Shown: positions 26,683 through 35,857, counted from the first letter of the stretch. The stretch: 64,000 nucleotides of DNA from DASCNA01 sp036011305 (GCA_036011305.1 DASCNA010000095.1:46558-110557); one strand, 5' to 3'. A program made the numbers and translations. The notes: generated by a model from the sequence alone, not told the origin.

Positions 26683-27114
26683 CTAGGTTCTAGGTTTAAA
26701 ATAAGGATGGAAGGTATCTACTAAGTAAAAAAATATAAATATAACCGCAATAAAATTTAGAATTATCCATATATTTAAATCTGTTAAAATATAAAAATAT
26801 GGATAATATAGAATCATATATACCAGAAAAAAAATCAGTGCAGAACAGTGATATAATTTTCTTTTTACCGTATTATTTTTGTATGTTTTTATAAAAATTT
26901 TAAATGTTATGATAAAGAGAAAGGCTAAGTTGATAAAAACAATAAAGCATAAAACAAAAATAGGATTATCCAATTTGTGAGTGTACTCCTCAAGATAATC
27001 TTTTATGATATCTAAAGTAACCAATATATTCAGAATATCGAATATGAAAATAATAAGTATACATATTAAAGATGATATACAAATTAAAACTTTTTCTTTT
27101 ATTGGATAGAACAT
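26683..27114 (-). CDS. Small four-helix membrane protein, unknown
   Basis: A 143-residue protein with about four hydrophobic segments separated by short charged loops. I do not recognise a named family. Its second half (LVYMILYYPYFYILTDLNIWIILNF) aligns by eye with the small membrane protein at 34762-35169 (YSILYYPLYVFPLSTTVWIITAF), and the two have the same length and helix layout, so they are paralogues. The function is unknown; the genes are not in an evident operon. Confidence 0.6.
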   Translation of the reverse strand: MFYPIKEKVLICISSLICILIIFIFDILNILVTLDIIKDYLEEYTHKLDNPIFVLCFIVFINLAFLFIITFKIFIKTYKNNTVKRKLYHCSALIFFLVYMILYYPYFYILTDLNIWIILNFIAVIFIFFYLVDTFHPYFKPRT

Positions 27115-27263
27115 TAGTTATTAAGTTAAACCTTAGATTTTACATGTGATACGTTTATGTTTTGAATTGCTTTTTTTATTCATTCAATAATATTATAACT
27201 CTAAAGTAAAATTAATTGAGGATAGAACCTGAAAACTTAACTATAAAATAGGCATATTTTATT

Positions 27264-29822
27264 TCAATAATGCTCCTTATGGTTATCAATGGGCGAATGT
27301 TTATGATAATGGCCATTAGAATGCATTCTGTTATGCAAACTGCGATGCGCTGAAGTCAGGACCATGCGCATGCGTTTGTAGACCTTGTCTTGTGCCCGTG
27401 TACCAACTGTGTCAAGATAAGCTAATGATCCCTCTATTTGCTCCAGAATCGTGACTGCGTCTGCTTTGGCAAAAAAATGTGATCCTTCGACATTAACCAT
27501 AACTGCTGAGGAATGGGCTGCAATCATTTCTGATTTACCAGGATATTGGGCGCGAACAAGTAATGCAATCCAGGAACTGCGATCAAGTTTTATTGAAAAA
27601 TGCCCTTTGGCAGCGTTTTTTTCAACAGCTTTGCTTGCTCGAATCTCACCGTTTATAATCAGATCTACTCGTGTCATGGGAATTGTGACACTGGCAATAT
27701 TCCATTCAATATCAACTGTACCTCCATTAGCAGACATATTGATTGTACTGCCTGGAAGTTTGCCGTCAGCAGTTATTTCCATAAGCGGGCCGTAGGTTAC
27801 AAACGTATTGCCTTTACAGATAGATTTTTTCCAAGCATCATATGAAAACTGTGTGTTTTCCGGAATATAGGCATATGTACGGATTGCTCCAACTGCAGTG
27901 TTTGCACTCATCTTGTCTGTACCAGCAACTGCTGCAACTTGATAACCACAGTTCAAATATCGATACCAGTCAGATAAAGAATATGGGTCAATTCCACTGA
28001 AGTGATCACCCCAGCTTGTCATTTCAATACCGTCAACATTGCCGCTTACGATAGCAGCAGCGTTTTCCATGCGAGGATGAGGAAAATGCGGTAGAACAAC
28101 AATGCCATTTTGATTTTTGCACTGCTTAGCCCATTCCGTTAGAAGCACTTCAACTGGATCGCCAATTGCAGATTCATCGGGACCACCAGTTGTCATAGGA
28201 GAAATCATATTACCTTCATATCCGATTAATGAGATATGGCCCATGACATGCTGGCGATTTTCAGTACCGACTCGTACCAGATATTCATCACCATCATTAC
28301 CATCTTCTTTTGTGCTATGAGTGGTTTTACCGTCAAAATCACCTGCATTAGTCATTAATTCTCCCCATTGACTAGCAAGAAGATTTACGACGTTTACACC
28401 TTCTGCTGCACCTTCCAGAAGGGCAGTCTGAGGTGATAAAAAGTGTACGTGTGTGTCAGATGTGACCCAACCCTTTTTGCGCCATGGTAAAAGTTTTTCA
28501 ATTTCAATTATAACCTCTGTAGTTGCAGGTGTTATATTAATCTTTTTACGTATTGGTTTTATTTCAAATCCTTTGGCAATTTCAATGTAAACTGTTCCTA
28601 AGGGAAGTTTAATTAAAGTTTCACCATCAATATAGGTGCAGCGATGGGCTCCCTGATGTACAAATTCTGGGGCATAATCTTCAAACCAGGCATCATTGGG
28701 AATACGGTGACGATCTACTGGGGACAGATACTCACATGCTGTTCCATGCGCATGCAGTTTGCATGCAACTTTAGTTTTAGTTCCTTTTAGAACGACTTTA
28801 ATTCGAATATTCTGGTCGGCTGATGGCAATGGTTTGATTATACCAGTGTTGTTCAGCATTTTTGCACTGATTTTTTTATTGCCCTGCATATGAAAACAGG
28901 CATTAGCGTGGGCTGTGTACTCTATCAGAACATTATGTTCTGATAGATTTGGTACTTTATTATTATATGTTTTTGTCCATTCATCGTGGGGATAAACTGG
29001 TTGTGGTTGAGCCGAAATAATCTGTCCCATATCAATTTGAACTTGTTTTAGGAGTCCCTGCTCATTAAGAGTTGGATCAAATTTTTCTCCTTCTGTTAAC
29101 GTAAGAAGAGCTTTTTGGCGAGATTGCCATCTTAGAGGATTTTCTGATGTATTTCCTGCTGATAGTGCAGATAGAATAATTGCTCCTGAAACTGGTTCCA
29201 GCTCCATTCCGATAATTATTTTGTCAGGACACGGGTTTTGCCATGCATACAGCCAATTAATCCAGGAGTCCATGTCAGGTTGCTTGGCTCTACCCTGACT
29301 GACTCCCCAAGCATGAAAAACTTGTTCATGATGGGCAGGTAAAGGATGTTGTTTTTTATGAGCCACTGCCTGTATGCAGTTTTCTCCCCATGGGCGTTGT
29401 ATCATTCCTATGTGATGACGTCTGGTAATCGGGATTGTTTTACTGTTTCCATCTGCATATTGAATAATGTAGTTAGCTGCATGTTCATTGAGTTTGCCAA
29501 CTCCCTGCATTGGTGAAATAAATCCATATTTATTATTTTCAATAGGACGAATATCTGATGTATGTAAAAAGACAAGCCATTTTGATTTGAATGGATTGAG
29601 TTTAATGGAAACAGGTTCGTTCTTTAAGTAAACTGCCTTGTTGATTGTAAACGGGATACCCCATGATACACATTCACCATGCGGTGCATTTTTAAGATTT
29701 TCTTTTAGTAGTTTTGAAACAGGCTTTTTTCCCAAACTTACAAAGCTTGTATTACCAGATAAAGGGACAGGTGTGAATTGTTCAGTACTAGGTCCGTCTT
29801 TGATCATTGTCATAAAATCCAT
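27264..29822 (-). CDS. CehA/McbA-like metallohydrolase with N-terminal sugar-binding-like region
   Basis: An 852-residue protein with no signal peptide seen. The second half (about 450-740) looks like a PHP-type metal-dependent hydrolase as in CehA/McbA proteins: GWVTSDTHVHFLSP, VVLPHFPHPRMENAA, GIEMTSWG and VAAVAGTDKMSANTAVG supply the expected His and Asp ligands. The first half is beta-rich and unassigned (ending in WRKKGW just before the PHP part). CehA and McbA hydrolyse carbaryl-type esters, but most homologues have unknown substrates and occur with carbohydrate genes. Base composition is less AT-rich than neighbouring genes. Confidence 0.7.
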   Translation of the reverse strand: MDFMTMIKDGPSTEQFTPVPLSGNTSFVSLGKKPVSKLLKENLKNAPHGECVSWGIPFTINKAVYLKNEPVSIKLNPFKSKWLVFLHTSDIRPIENNKYGFISPMQGVGKLNEHAANYIIQYADGNSKTIPITRRHHIGMIQRPWGENCIQAVAHKKQHPLPAHHEQVFHAWGVSQGRAKQPDMDSWINWLYAWQNPCPDKIIIGMELEPVSGAIILSALSAGNTSENPLRWQSRQKALLTLTEGEKFDPTLNEQGLLKQVQIDMGQIISAQPQPVYPHDEWTKTYNNKVPNLSEHNVLIEYTAHANACFHMQGNKKISAKMLNNTGIIKPLPSADQNIRIKVVLKGTKTKVACKLHAHGTACEYLSPVDRHRIPNDAWFEDYAPEFVHQGAHRCTYIDGETLIKLPLGTVYIEIAKGFEIKPIRKKINITPATTEVIIEIEKLLPWRKKGWVTSDTHVHFLSPQTALLEGAAEGVNVVNLLASQWGELMTNAGDFDGKTTHSTKEDGNDGDEYLVRVGTENRQHVMGHISLIGYEGNMISPMTTGGPDESAIGDPVEVLLTEWAKQCKNQNGIVVLPHFPHPRMENAAAIVSGNVDGIEMTSWGDHFSGIDPYSLSDWYRYLNCGYQVAAVAGTDKMSANTAVGAIRTYAYIPENTQFSYDAWKKSICKGNTFVTYGPLMEITADGKLPGSTINMSANGGTVDIEWNIASVTIPMTRVDLIINGEIRASKAVEKNAAKGHFSIKLDRSSWIALLVRAQYPGKSEMIAAHSSAVMVNVEGSHFFAKADAVTILEQIEGSLAYLDTVGTRAQDKVYKRMRMVLTSAHRSLHNRMHSNGHYHKHSPIDNHKEHY

Positions 29823-29947
29823 CCTATAATTTTATATGGAATAACACTGGAATTTACCAACCCTCGATTAGTCGGTCCGATGGAATGATTCTATATGTGT
29901 TCTCATAATTTTCTCCATTAGTGAACTTTATAACCATCTTTTCAATA

Positions 29948-30988
29948 TTACATATGAATTAATTTATATTTCGTTGAACCAAGTCCTACTTTTTCAGCAT
30001 ATTCAAATTGTTTAAACCCTCTGAATTTTTTACCTTTCTGTTTAACCAAATCATAGCAGGCTTTATCTATCGCAACAGGATCGGTTGAGATAAATATCCC
30101 GATATCCTCTATTAAAGGTTTCATTTTTTTAGGTTCACAATCGCAACCCCTTGTGATATTTTGAGCAAAATTAATATAGATGTTATTTTTATCTTTTTGT
30201 GCAGCATAAGCATATTCAATTAATTTTTCTCTGAATGGGTTGCCTATACCAAGCAATCGTAAGATTCCTTTGATTGAGTATATTGATATTGCTTTATGTG
30301 GACATATAGAAGCGCATGCGGCACATCCAACACATTTTTCATGATCAATAAATGATTTCTTATCAATCGTAATTGCATCCATATTGCATCTTGTTTTACA
30401 AAGATTACATTTCCTGCATTTTCTATTAATGAGTTTTGGTTTAACTCCCATATGCATAGCCATCTTTCCGCCTTTAGATGCATATCCCATTGATAGTTGC
30501 TTTATAGCGCCGCCAAATCCAGCAAGCATATGTCCTTTAAAATGTAATAAAACAATATATTGGTCATAATCAAGAAAATCTTTACCGATCTTACAGGTCT
30601 TATAATGTTTCTTATTTATTTCTACTTCAATAAATAATTCTCCATTTTCTCCATCAGCAATAACAATTGGTATCTGAGTAAAACCATGTTCTTCTGCTAA
30701 TTTTACATGTAAGTCTTTTCTATTTCTTTGTCCGCCATACATCGTACTTGTTTCTATGTAACAAGTTTCAATATTTTTTTCTATAAGATATTTAATTATT
30801 CCTTCATAACTTTCAGATTTTATAAAAGTAGTATTTCCTTTTTCGCCAAAATGGACTTTCAGAGGAATTTTTTTCTCAAATTTGACGCTCTCTTTTTCAA
30901 CTATTTCGTCTAATAATTTTCGAGTGAATTTCTGAATATCTTCGATTGCTGTATGTGAGTCAGTTTTTATAAAATATACATTTGACAT
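29948..30988 (-). CDS. DUF362-type protein with two 4Fe-4S clusters
   Basis: A 346-residue protein of the DUF362 family fused to a ferredoxin domain. The middle carries CRKCNLCKTRCNMDAI and CVGCAACASICPHKAI, two classical 4Fe-4S motifs, at about residues 190-240. Flanking halves have the family segments KVHFGEKGNTTFI, FKGHMLAGFGGAIKQLSMG and STDPVAIDKACYD. Electron transfer is likely but the partner is unknown. Cytoplasmic, no membrane segment. It stands alone on the minus strand. Confidence 0.82.
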   Translation of the reverse strand: MSNVYFIKTDSHTAIEDIQKFTRKLLDEIVEKESVKFEKKIPLKVHFGEKGNTTFIKSESYEGIIKYLIEKNIETCYIETSTMYGGQRNRKDLHVKLAEEHGFTQIPIVIADGENGELFIEVEINKKHYKTCKIGKDFLDYDQYIVLLHFKGHMLAGFGGAIKQLSMGYASKGGKMAMHMGVKPKLINRKCRKCNLCKTRCNMDAITIDKKSFIDHEKCVGCAACASICPHKAISIYSIKGILRLLGIGNPFREKLIEYAYAAQKDKNNIYINFAQNITRGCDCEPKKMKPLIEDIGIFISTDPVAIDKACYDLVKQKGKKFRGFKQFEYAEKVGLGSTKYKLIHM

Positions 30989-31150
30989 AAATATTCTCTT
31001 TATTTTCTTTTATTCATTAATAATAGTTCCATTTATAATGAATTCAAAGAACTCTTTTTTAGTTAATATTTTTCATGATATATTTTGATTTATAACATTA
31101 GAATTCAGCTGCGGAGTTTTGTGCTGTTTGCTGAAATAATTGTTAATATA

Positions 31151-31924
31151 TTACATGATAGCATCCAATGATTCGGGAAGTATTTGGCCTCCATCTACGA
31201 CTATCGACTGGCCTGTTATAAATTTTGATTCATCTGTAGACAGGAAAAGAGCAGCATAACCAATATCTTCTATTGTTCCTAATTTTTTTAGTGGAATGGA
31301 TTTTTCCATTGTTTTTATGTAATTTTCTCCAAGGTCGTTTAATGCTTCAGTATATATATTTCCTGGTAATACGGCGTTTATTGTTATATTATATTTTGCT
31401 AACTCCAGTGCAGAAGTCCTCATAAAACCCAGCATCCCTGCTTTAGTTGCTCCATAATGAGACCAACCGGGATAGCCTGTGATTGGGCCTGTTATAGATG
31501 AAGTCAATACTATTTTTCCATAGTTATTTTTTTTCATAACTGGTAAGCACGCTTTCAGACTCAAAAAAGTTCCTTTAAGATTTACTGAATTTACTGTGTC
31601 CCACTCTTCTTCTGTCATTATCTCTATAAGTGATGATGGATATATACCTGCATTACAGCATAATATGTCAATATTTCCGAACGTTTTCTCCGTAGTATTA
31701 ACTACTGATTTTAATTCATCAGAGCTAGTAATGTCTGCCTTACAATACAATATCTTTTTCCCTGTTGCAATAGAAATTTCAGCTGCTATTTTTTTGCCGT
31801 TTATTTCATCTTGTCCGACAATAGTAACATTTGCACCCTCATGTGCAAACACAGTTGCTATTCCTTTTCCTATGCCTCTTGTACCACCTGTAATAATAGC
31901 AGTTTTGTTCTTTAGTCTATTCAT
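31151..31924 (-). CDS. Short-chain dehydrogenase/reductase
   Basis: A 257-residue classical SDR. The NAD(P)-binding TGGTRGIGKGIA is at about 12-23, followed by CCNAGIY and the catalytic Ser in LTSSITGP. YGATKAG supplies Tyr and Lys, and the end has the FITGQSIVVDGG pattern. Classical SDRs of this kind act on sugars, polyols or acyl carriers; the substrate cannot be read. A second SDR lies at 42421. Confidence 0.9.
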   Translation of the reverse strand: MNRLKNKTAIITGGTRGIGKGIATVFAHEGANVTIVGQDEINGKKIAAEISIATGKKILYCKADITSSDELKSVVNTTEKTFGNIDILCCNAGIYPSSLIEIMTEEEWDTVNSVNLKGTFLSLKACLPVMKKNNYGKIVLTSSITGPITGYPGWSHYGATKAGMLGFMRTSALELAKYNITINAVLPGNIYTEALNDLGENYIKTMEKSIPLKKLGTIEDIGYAALFLSTDESKFITGQSIVVDGGQILPESLDAIM

Positions 31925-31994
31925 GTTTTTAACTTCTTTTTACGTATTGTTTTGAACTATACAGCAATTAAACCTGATTCGGAGGAACGATCGG

Positions 31995-32420
31995 TTATGA
32001 ATTATAAATCATTACAAGTTCAGGGTGCCCAGTGTGTTCATCTACTTGCTCTTTGACAATGGAAAAACCACATTTTTTATAAAAATCAATGCTTTTTTGA
32101 TTCTCTTTGTAAACAGAAAGGTTTAAATTCGGACATAGTTCTTTTGCCTTATTCATTAACATCATTCCAATGCCTTTTCCCTGTATCTTTGGGGAAACAA
32201 AAATAGCTGCCAGTGTATTATCACAAACCGAAACAAATCCTTTAATGATTTCCTTTTCAGTGTAAACATATGTTATACCCATGGGTAAGTAAATTTCTCG
32301 CATATCTGTTACTTTTGATTCCCAAAATTCTTTTGGAACAAAATTATGAGATTTGATTGAAGCCTCAAGCCAAATCTTGATGATTTGTTCAATATCATCA
32401 TTTTTAAATTTTCGAATCAT
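31995..32420 (-). CDS. GNAT-family N-acetyltransferase
   Basis: An acetyltransferase of about 141 residues resembling the YjaB/PhnO-type group. It has IWLEASIKSHNFVPKEFW, the acetyl-CoA loop VSPKIQGKGIGMMLMN, and a late NQKSIDFYKKCGFSI. An in-frame ATG further upstream at 32456 exists, but AGGAG sits just before the ATG at 32420, so that start is chosen. Substrate unknown. Confidence 0.85.
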   Translation of the reverse strand: MIRKFKNDDIEQIIKIWLEASIKSHNFVPKEFWESKVTDMREIYLPMGITYVYTEKEIIKGFVSVCDNTLAAIFVSPKIQGKGIGMMLMNKAKELCPNLNLSVYKENQKSIDFYKKCGFSIVKEQVDEHTGHPELVMIYNS

Positions 32421-32697
32421 TTTTCTCCTAATAATTTTGATCTCAGTTGCGAGCATAGCGAGTAAATTGTTACGATTGGTTATGAGAAATAGTTATTGTT
32501 TATTGAGTATTTTTTTTTCTTATCTCCACATTTAGGTGTCTTTTTTTGAAAAATATAGAATGAATATGAAATCAAGTCAAAGATGATTTTAAGAAAAGTT
32601 TTAATTTTCCTTTTACTTTTCTGCATAATGAATGTATTGATAGAACTATAGGGAACTAATAATTAATAATCCATTTCAAAGAAAGAGCCTCAGGAAA

Positions 32698-32760
32698 ATG
32701 AATATTTTCGGACAAAATTTCTTCGGTAGGAAATCTCTCAAAAAAAGTTTTATTGCATGA
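32698..32760 (+). other. Signal-peptide start cut off by an in-frame TGA
   Basis: An ATG at 32698, with AGGAAA just before it, opens a 20-codon frame (MNIFGQNFFGRKSLKKSFIA) that is directly in frame with the C69 peptidase and stops at TGA 32758-32760, one codon before the annotated ATG at 32761. Its basic residues are what the peptidase signal peptide otherwise lacks. Either this is the disrupted true start, or the peptidase is translated by readthrough or reinitiation. Confidence 0.75.
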
Positions 32761-34335
32761 ATGATACTGTTTGTAACAGTTTTTTCTGCGCAGTCACTGT
32801 TTGCATGTTTCGCTGTGGTGGTGGGCAAAAACGCCTCAACGGATGGAAGTGTTCTGGTAGGACATGATGAACAGAATTCCGGGAACCTATTTATTAATTT
32901 TAGAAAAATCCCGAGAATGCATTATAAAAAAGGAGCGGTAGTTGATCTGAAGAACGGTGGAAAAATACCTCAGGTGAGTGAAACCAATGCATATTTATGG
33001 TCTGAGATTCCAGGTGCAACTTCAAGTGATAATTACATAAATGAATATGGTGTAGTTATTGTCAGCGATTACTGTGCCGATAAGATTAATTCCGACACTA
33101 AAACTCTGGAAAAAGAGGGACAGATAGTAGATGGCGGCTTATCATATATGCTGAGAAAAATAGTTATGGAACGTGCAAAAACAGCAAGGCAAGGGGTTGA
33201 GATAGCCGGTAAACTTATTGATAAATATGGATATACAAGTAACAGAAGTTTTGTTATAGCAGATCCAAATGAAGCCTGGATTATGTCAGTTACGGATGGA
33301 AAACAGTGGGTTGCCGCAAGAGTTCCTGATAATGAAGTAGTTCTCCTTCCTAATGTGTATGTAATTAAAGATGTAAATCCAAATGATCCTAAAAACTTTA
33401 TTCTTTCTAAAAATCTTATAAGTTTTGCTGAAAAAAAAGGATGGTATAATCCCAAAAAGGATAAAACTTTTGATTTTGCAAAAGCATACTCACTTTCAAG
33501 AAAGCAGTTGATAGACCCTAGGCAGTGGTTTGCTCAGCAGGTGATAACAGGGGAAAAGATAAACATTAAGCCTGACAGACAACTACCATTCAGTGTTAAA
33601 CCTGATCATAAGGTAAGCCTTAAAGAGGTGATGGCGATTCTCAGATATACAAATACCGATAATTATTTCTCTGAGTACTATAAAACAATGGTAGAGAACG
33701 GTAAAAAATTCACACCACCCGAAGGTTGGAATTATAGAAATATGTGTTTAAGAAGGACACAGGAAGGAGCTGTATTTCAACTGAATTCCAAGTATCCGCC
33801 TGCTATAGGATGTATTGACTGGAGAGCATCTGCTGCACCTAATACAAGCGTATTTTTACCATGGTATGTGGGGATAACTTCAACACCTAAATCATATTAT
33901 TATCCCGGTGATCTATATAAAATAGTAACTGCTAAATATCACTTTGACACTAAATCATATAATTATAAACCTAATTATAAAAAAGCCTGGTGGGTTTTCA
34001 GAAAACTACAGGGTCAGGTAAATCTTGACAGTATGGTTCGCACTGCTGAAGTAAGAAAGGTATGGGATACTTATGAAAGTAATTTAATAAAAGAGCAGGC
34101 CAAAGTTCAAGCTGATACAATGAAACTTTATAAACAGAATAAAAAAGCAGCTTATAAATATTTAACTAAATACTGCTCTAGTGTTTCTACAAAAGCTATA
34201 AAAGAAGCCAGAAAACTTTCAAAACAGTATCCGAAATTAAAATGTAATCCTAATAACATATTGGATCCGGGTGCAAAAAAGGTAAAGAAAATTTCCACGG
34301 AAACATGTCCATTTATTCCTGGCAAGAAAAAATAG
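32761..34335 (+). CDS. C69-family dipeptidase, start interrupted by TGA
   Basis: A 524-residue frame with the peptidase C69 (PepD/U34) layout. Hydrophobic residues 1-15 end in FAC, and that Cys begins the mature sequence CFAVVVGKNASTDGSVLVGHDEQ, where it is the N-terminal nucleophile exposed by processing. Later segments AYLWSEIPGATSSDNYINEYGVVIV, GYTSNRSFVIADPNEAWIMSV and RRTQEGAVFQLNSKYPP fit the family. The ATG at 32761 has no ribosome site and gives a signal peptide without a basic region. The likely original start is at 32698, cut by TGA at 32758. A strong terminator follows. Expected to act on dipeptides in the periplasm or outside. Confidence 0.82.
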   Translation: MILFVTVFSAQSLFACFAVVVGKNASTDGSVLVGHDEQNSGNLFINFRKIPRMHYKKGAVVDLKNGGKIPQVSETNAYLWSEIPGATSSDNYINEYGVVIVSDYCADKINSDTKTLEKEGQIVDGGLSYMLRKIVMERAKTARQGVEIAGKLIDKYGYTSNRSFVIADPNEAWIMSVTDGKQWVAARVPDNEVVLLPNVYVIKDVNPNDPKNFILSKNLISFAEKKGWYNPKKDKTFDFAKAYSLSRKQLIDPRQWFAQQVITGEKINIKPDRQLPFSVKPDHKVSLKEVMAILRYTNTDNYFSEYYKTMVENGKKFTPPEGWNYRNMCLRRTQEGAVFQLNSKYPPAIGCIDWRASAAPNTSVFLPWYVGITSTPKSYYYPGDLYKIVTAKYHFDTKSYNYKPNYKKAWWVFRKLQGQVNLDSMVRTAEVRKVWDTYESNLIKEQAKVQADTMKLYKQNKKAAYKYLTKYCSSVSTKAIKEARKLSKQYPKLKCNPNNILDPGAKKVKKISTETCPFIPGKKK

Positions 34336-34346
34336 GATTATCATTT

Positions 34347-34386
34347 AGAGGTAGTTTCTCTATAATGAACTACCTCTATTTTTTAT
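34347..34386 (+). terminator. Rho-independent terminator after the C69 peptidase
   Basis: AGAGGTAGTT (34347-34356) and AACTACCTCT (34368-34377) form a perfect 10-bp stem with an 11-base loop, followed by ATTTTTTAT. It lies 11 bases after the stop codon. Confidence 0.9.
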
Positions 34387-34532
34387 GGATTCTCCTTGCT
34401 GTTAGATCAGTTAAGTTTATGGTTAATGTTTTGCAATGCAAGTTAAAGATTTTCTGATAGAATGAACTTTTTTTATTATAAAAAATAAACAAAATTAAGT
34501 TAATAGATTTGGTTATGGAATTACATGGTCTA

Positions 34533-34541
34533 TGATATAAT
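34533..34541 (+). promoter_or_regulatory. Extended -10 promoter of the ferredoxin gene
   Basis: TGATATAAT (TGnTATAAT) is an extended -10 element 35 bases before the ferredoxin ATG. A -35 match is poor (TTATGG at 17-base spacing), as is usual for extended -10 promoters. The predicted leader is about 28 bases and includes the ribosome site AAAGGGGA. Confidence 0.5.
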
Positions 34542-34575
34542 AAATAATACTATAAATACTTAAAGGGGAATATAT

Positions 34576-34749
34576 ATGCCAGCTCAAGTAGATTTTGATA
34601 AATGCACAGGCTGTGGGAGCTGTTACGGGGTATGTCCTGTAAGAGCGATAACCATCGAAGCCTATAAAGCTATAGTTGATGAAGAGGAATGTATTGAATG
34701 CTGGGCCTGTGCTAAAGAGTGTCCACTTGAAGCCATAAAAATGGTGTAG
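34576..34749 (+). CDS. Two-cluster [4Fe-4S] ferredoxin
   Basis: A 57-residue bacterial-type ferredoxin. The first cluster motif is CTGCGSCYGVCP (residues 10-21) and the second is CIECWACAKECP (39-50), each with CxxCxxCxxxCP. This gives two low-potential [4Fe-4S] clusters for electron transfer to hydrogenases, pyruvate:ferredoxin oxidoreductase or similar enzymes. AAAGGGGA lies before the ATG. It stands alone, with a probable extended -10 promoter upstream and a convergent gene just downstream. The size and Cys spacing match clostridial-type ferredoxin. Confidence 0.93.
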   Translation: MPAQVDFDKCTGCGSCYGVCPVRAITIEAYKAIVDEEECIECWACAKECPLEAIKMV

Positions 34750-34761
34750 AATAAGGTAGTT

Positions 34762-35169
34762 TTAATCAGTGCTTCTAGAAATAAAAAACAGAGTAAAAGC
34801 TGAACCAAGAAAGGCAGTTATTATCCAGACTGTAGTTGATAAAGGAAAAACGTATAGGGGGTAATATAAAATAGAATAAATAATAAATATGATTAATGAA
34901 ATCACATAATACCAATAATTCCCCTTCCATTTATAACAACTCCATATCCCCTTTAGACTGTAGAATATCAAGCCTAATACACCTATCCATCAAATGAAGA
35001 AAATTATCATATATATATTAGTTATTTGCTGAGTATAGTAGTTCACATAATCAGTATTTTTATAGTCGGATATAAAATTCAATATTATATAACAAACGTA
35101 TCCAATGATGTTCAAAATTGAAAAAAGTATTATTACTATTTTGTCTTTATAAGTAAATGTATTTTTCAT
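34762..35169 (-). pseudogene. Small membrane protein interrupted by TGA
   Basis: On the minus strand an ATG at 35169 opens a 136-codon frame whose only break is TGA at 34990-34992 (codon 60). The part before it is MKNTFTYKDKIVIILFSILN and so on through FFI, and the part after begins WIGVLGLIFYSLKG. The whole has the same length and four-helix layout as the intact protein at 26683, and the second half aligns with it by eye (YSILYYPLYVF against YMILYYPYFYI). It is therefore best read as a single gene broken by a nonsense codon. The 69-residue piece after the stop could be made from its internal ATG. Function unknown. Confidence 0.7.
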
Positions 35170-35477
35170 TTTGTAATTACTATGCTTATGAAATTTTTTA
35201 CATTTTTAAAGTTGCGCATACAGCTCAAAATATTTTTAGCGTACATTCATATTATAACGTTTTAAGTATATTATGTATATATAGTAGCCGATCTAGGGTT
35301 AGAAAAGATTTAATATTTTTTGCATATTTTTTATTTGTACACAAGATAAGGTCTTTTTTGTGTACATTTGGAGAGACAAAAATTAATTATTTAGAATAAT
35401 TATTGTACATATATATTAATCGTATATTTTAAAAAAGTTTAATTAATTATCAGCTATATATTAAGGTATATAAAAAT
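35170..35477. other. Intergenic stretch with an inverted repeat
   Basis: About 310 AT-rich bases upstream of the SMR gene. TGTACACAA (35336-35344) and TTGTGTACA (35358-35366) form a perfect 9-bp inverted repeat with a 13-base spacer, which could be an operator or a leader hairpin. A small open frame at 35157-35399 overlaps this but has no family features. No guanidine riboswitch core was recognised. Confidence 0.45.
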
Positions 35478-35810
35478 ATGGTATATGTATTATTTTCTTT
35501 AGCAATTATAAGCGAAGTTGTAGCAACTACAGCAATGAAAGCTTCCGATGGTTTTACTAAAACTGCTCCAAGCATTGTAGTTGTTATTGGGTATGCAATA
35601 GCATTTTATTCGTTAAGCTTACTACTCAAAAACGTACCTATTGGCATTGCCTATGCGATATGGTCAGGGATGGGTATTGTTTTTGTCACATTTATCAGCA
35701 TTTATTTATATAAACAGATACCTGATTTAGCTTCTGTTATAGGAATAGGGTTTATAATAGTCGGTGTTATAGTAATAAATGTTTTTTCAAATATACAGGT
35801 ACATCATTGA
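35478..35810 (+). CDS. Small multidrug resistance protein, EmrE-like
   Basis: A 110-residue four-helix SMR transporter that exports cationic drugs by proton antiport as a dimer. The membrane Glu is in ISEVVATTAMK (residue about 13-14), and the end of helix 3 reads GIAYAIWSGMGIV, both as in EmrE. SDGFTKTAPS at the first loop also follows EmrE rather than the guanidinium exporter Gdx/SugE. AAGGT lies before the start. Probably monocistronic. It ends in TGA inside a hairpin at 35800-35830. Confidence 0.93.
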   Translation: MVYVLFSLAIISEVVATTAMKASDGFTKTAPSIVVVIGYAIAFYSLSLLLKNVPIGIAYAIWSGMGIVFVTFISIYLYKQIPDLASVIGIGFIIVGVIVINVFSNIQVHH

Positions 35811-35830
35811 CATATAATATCAATGATGTA
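35800..35830. terminator. Hairpin between the SMR gene and the convergent RND operon
   Basis: TACATCATTGA (35800-35810) pairs perfectly with TCAATGATGTA (35820-35830) across a 9-base loop. It contains the SMR stop codon and lies 28 bases beyond the end of the convergent repeat-protein gene. No U run is seen; a bidirectional role is possible. Confidence 0.5.
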
Positions 35831-35857
35831 TTGGTGAATAAATTTTCTGTTCTCAAT

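Noticed and set aside
29854..29937. A 27-codon minus-strand frame just upstream of the CehA/McbA-like gene, considered as a leader peptide
   Set aside because: No clear ribosome site, no codon run or hairpin typical of attenuation, and no support beyond being open.
35157..35399. An 80-residue plus-strand frame
   Set aside because: Composition is low-complexity Tyr/Phe/Ile with no family features and it overlaps the start of the broken membrane-protein gene on the other strand.
35170..35477. Guanidine riboswitch ahead of the SMR gene
   Set aside because: The ACGR-loop hairpins of the class II type and the class I core were not found, and the SMR protein looks like EmrE rather than the guanidinium exporter.
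5260..35810. Idea that the organism reads TGA as tryptophan
   Set aside because: TGA ends panB directly before panC, and ends the RhaT-like, permease, MFS and SMR genes. Conserved Trp positions use TGG. Two in-frame TGA codons are better read as local nonsense or recoding.
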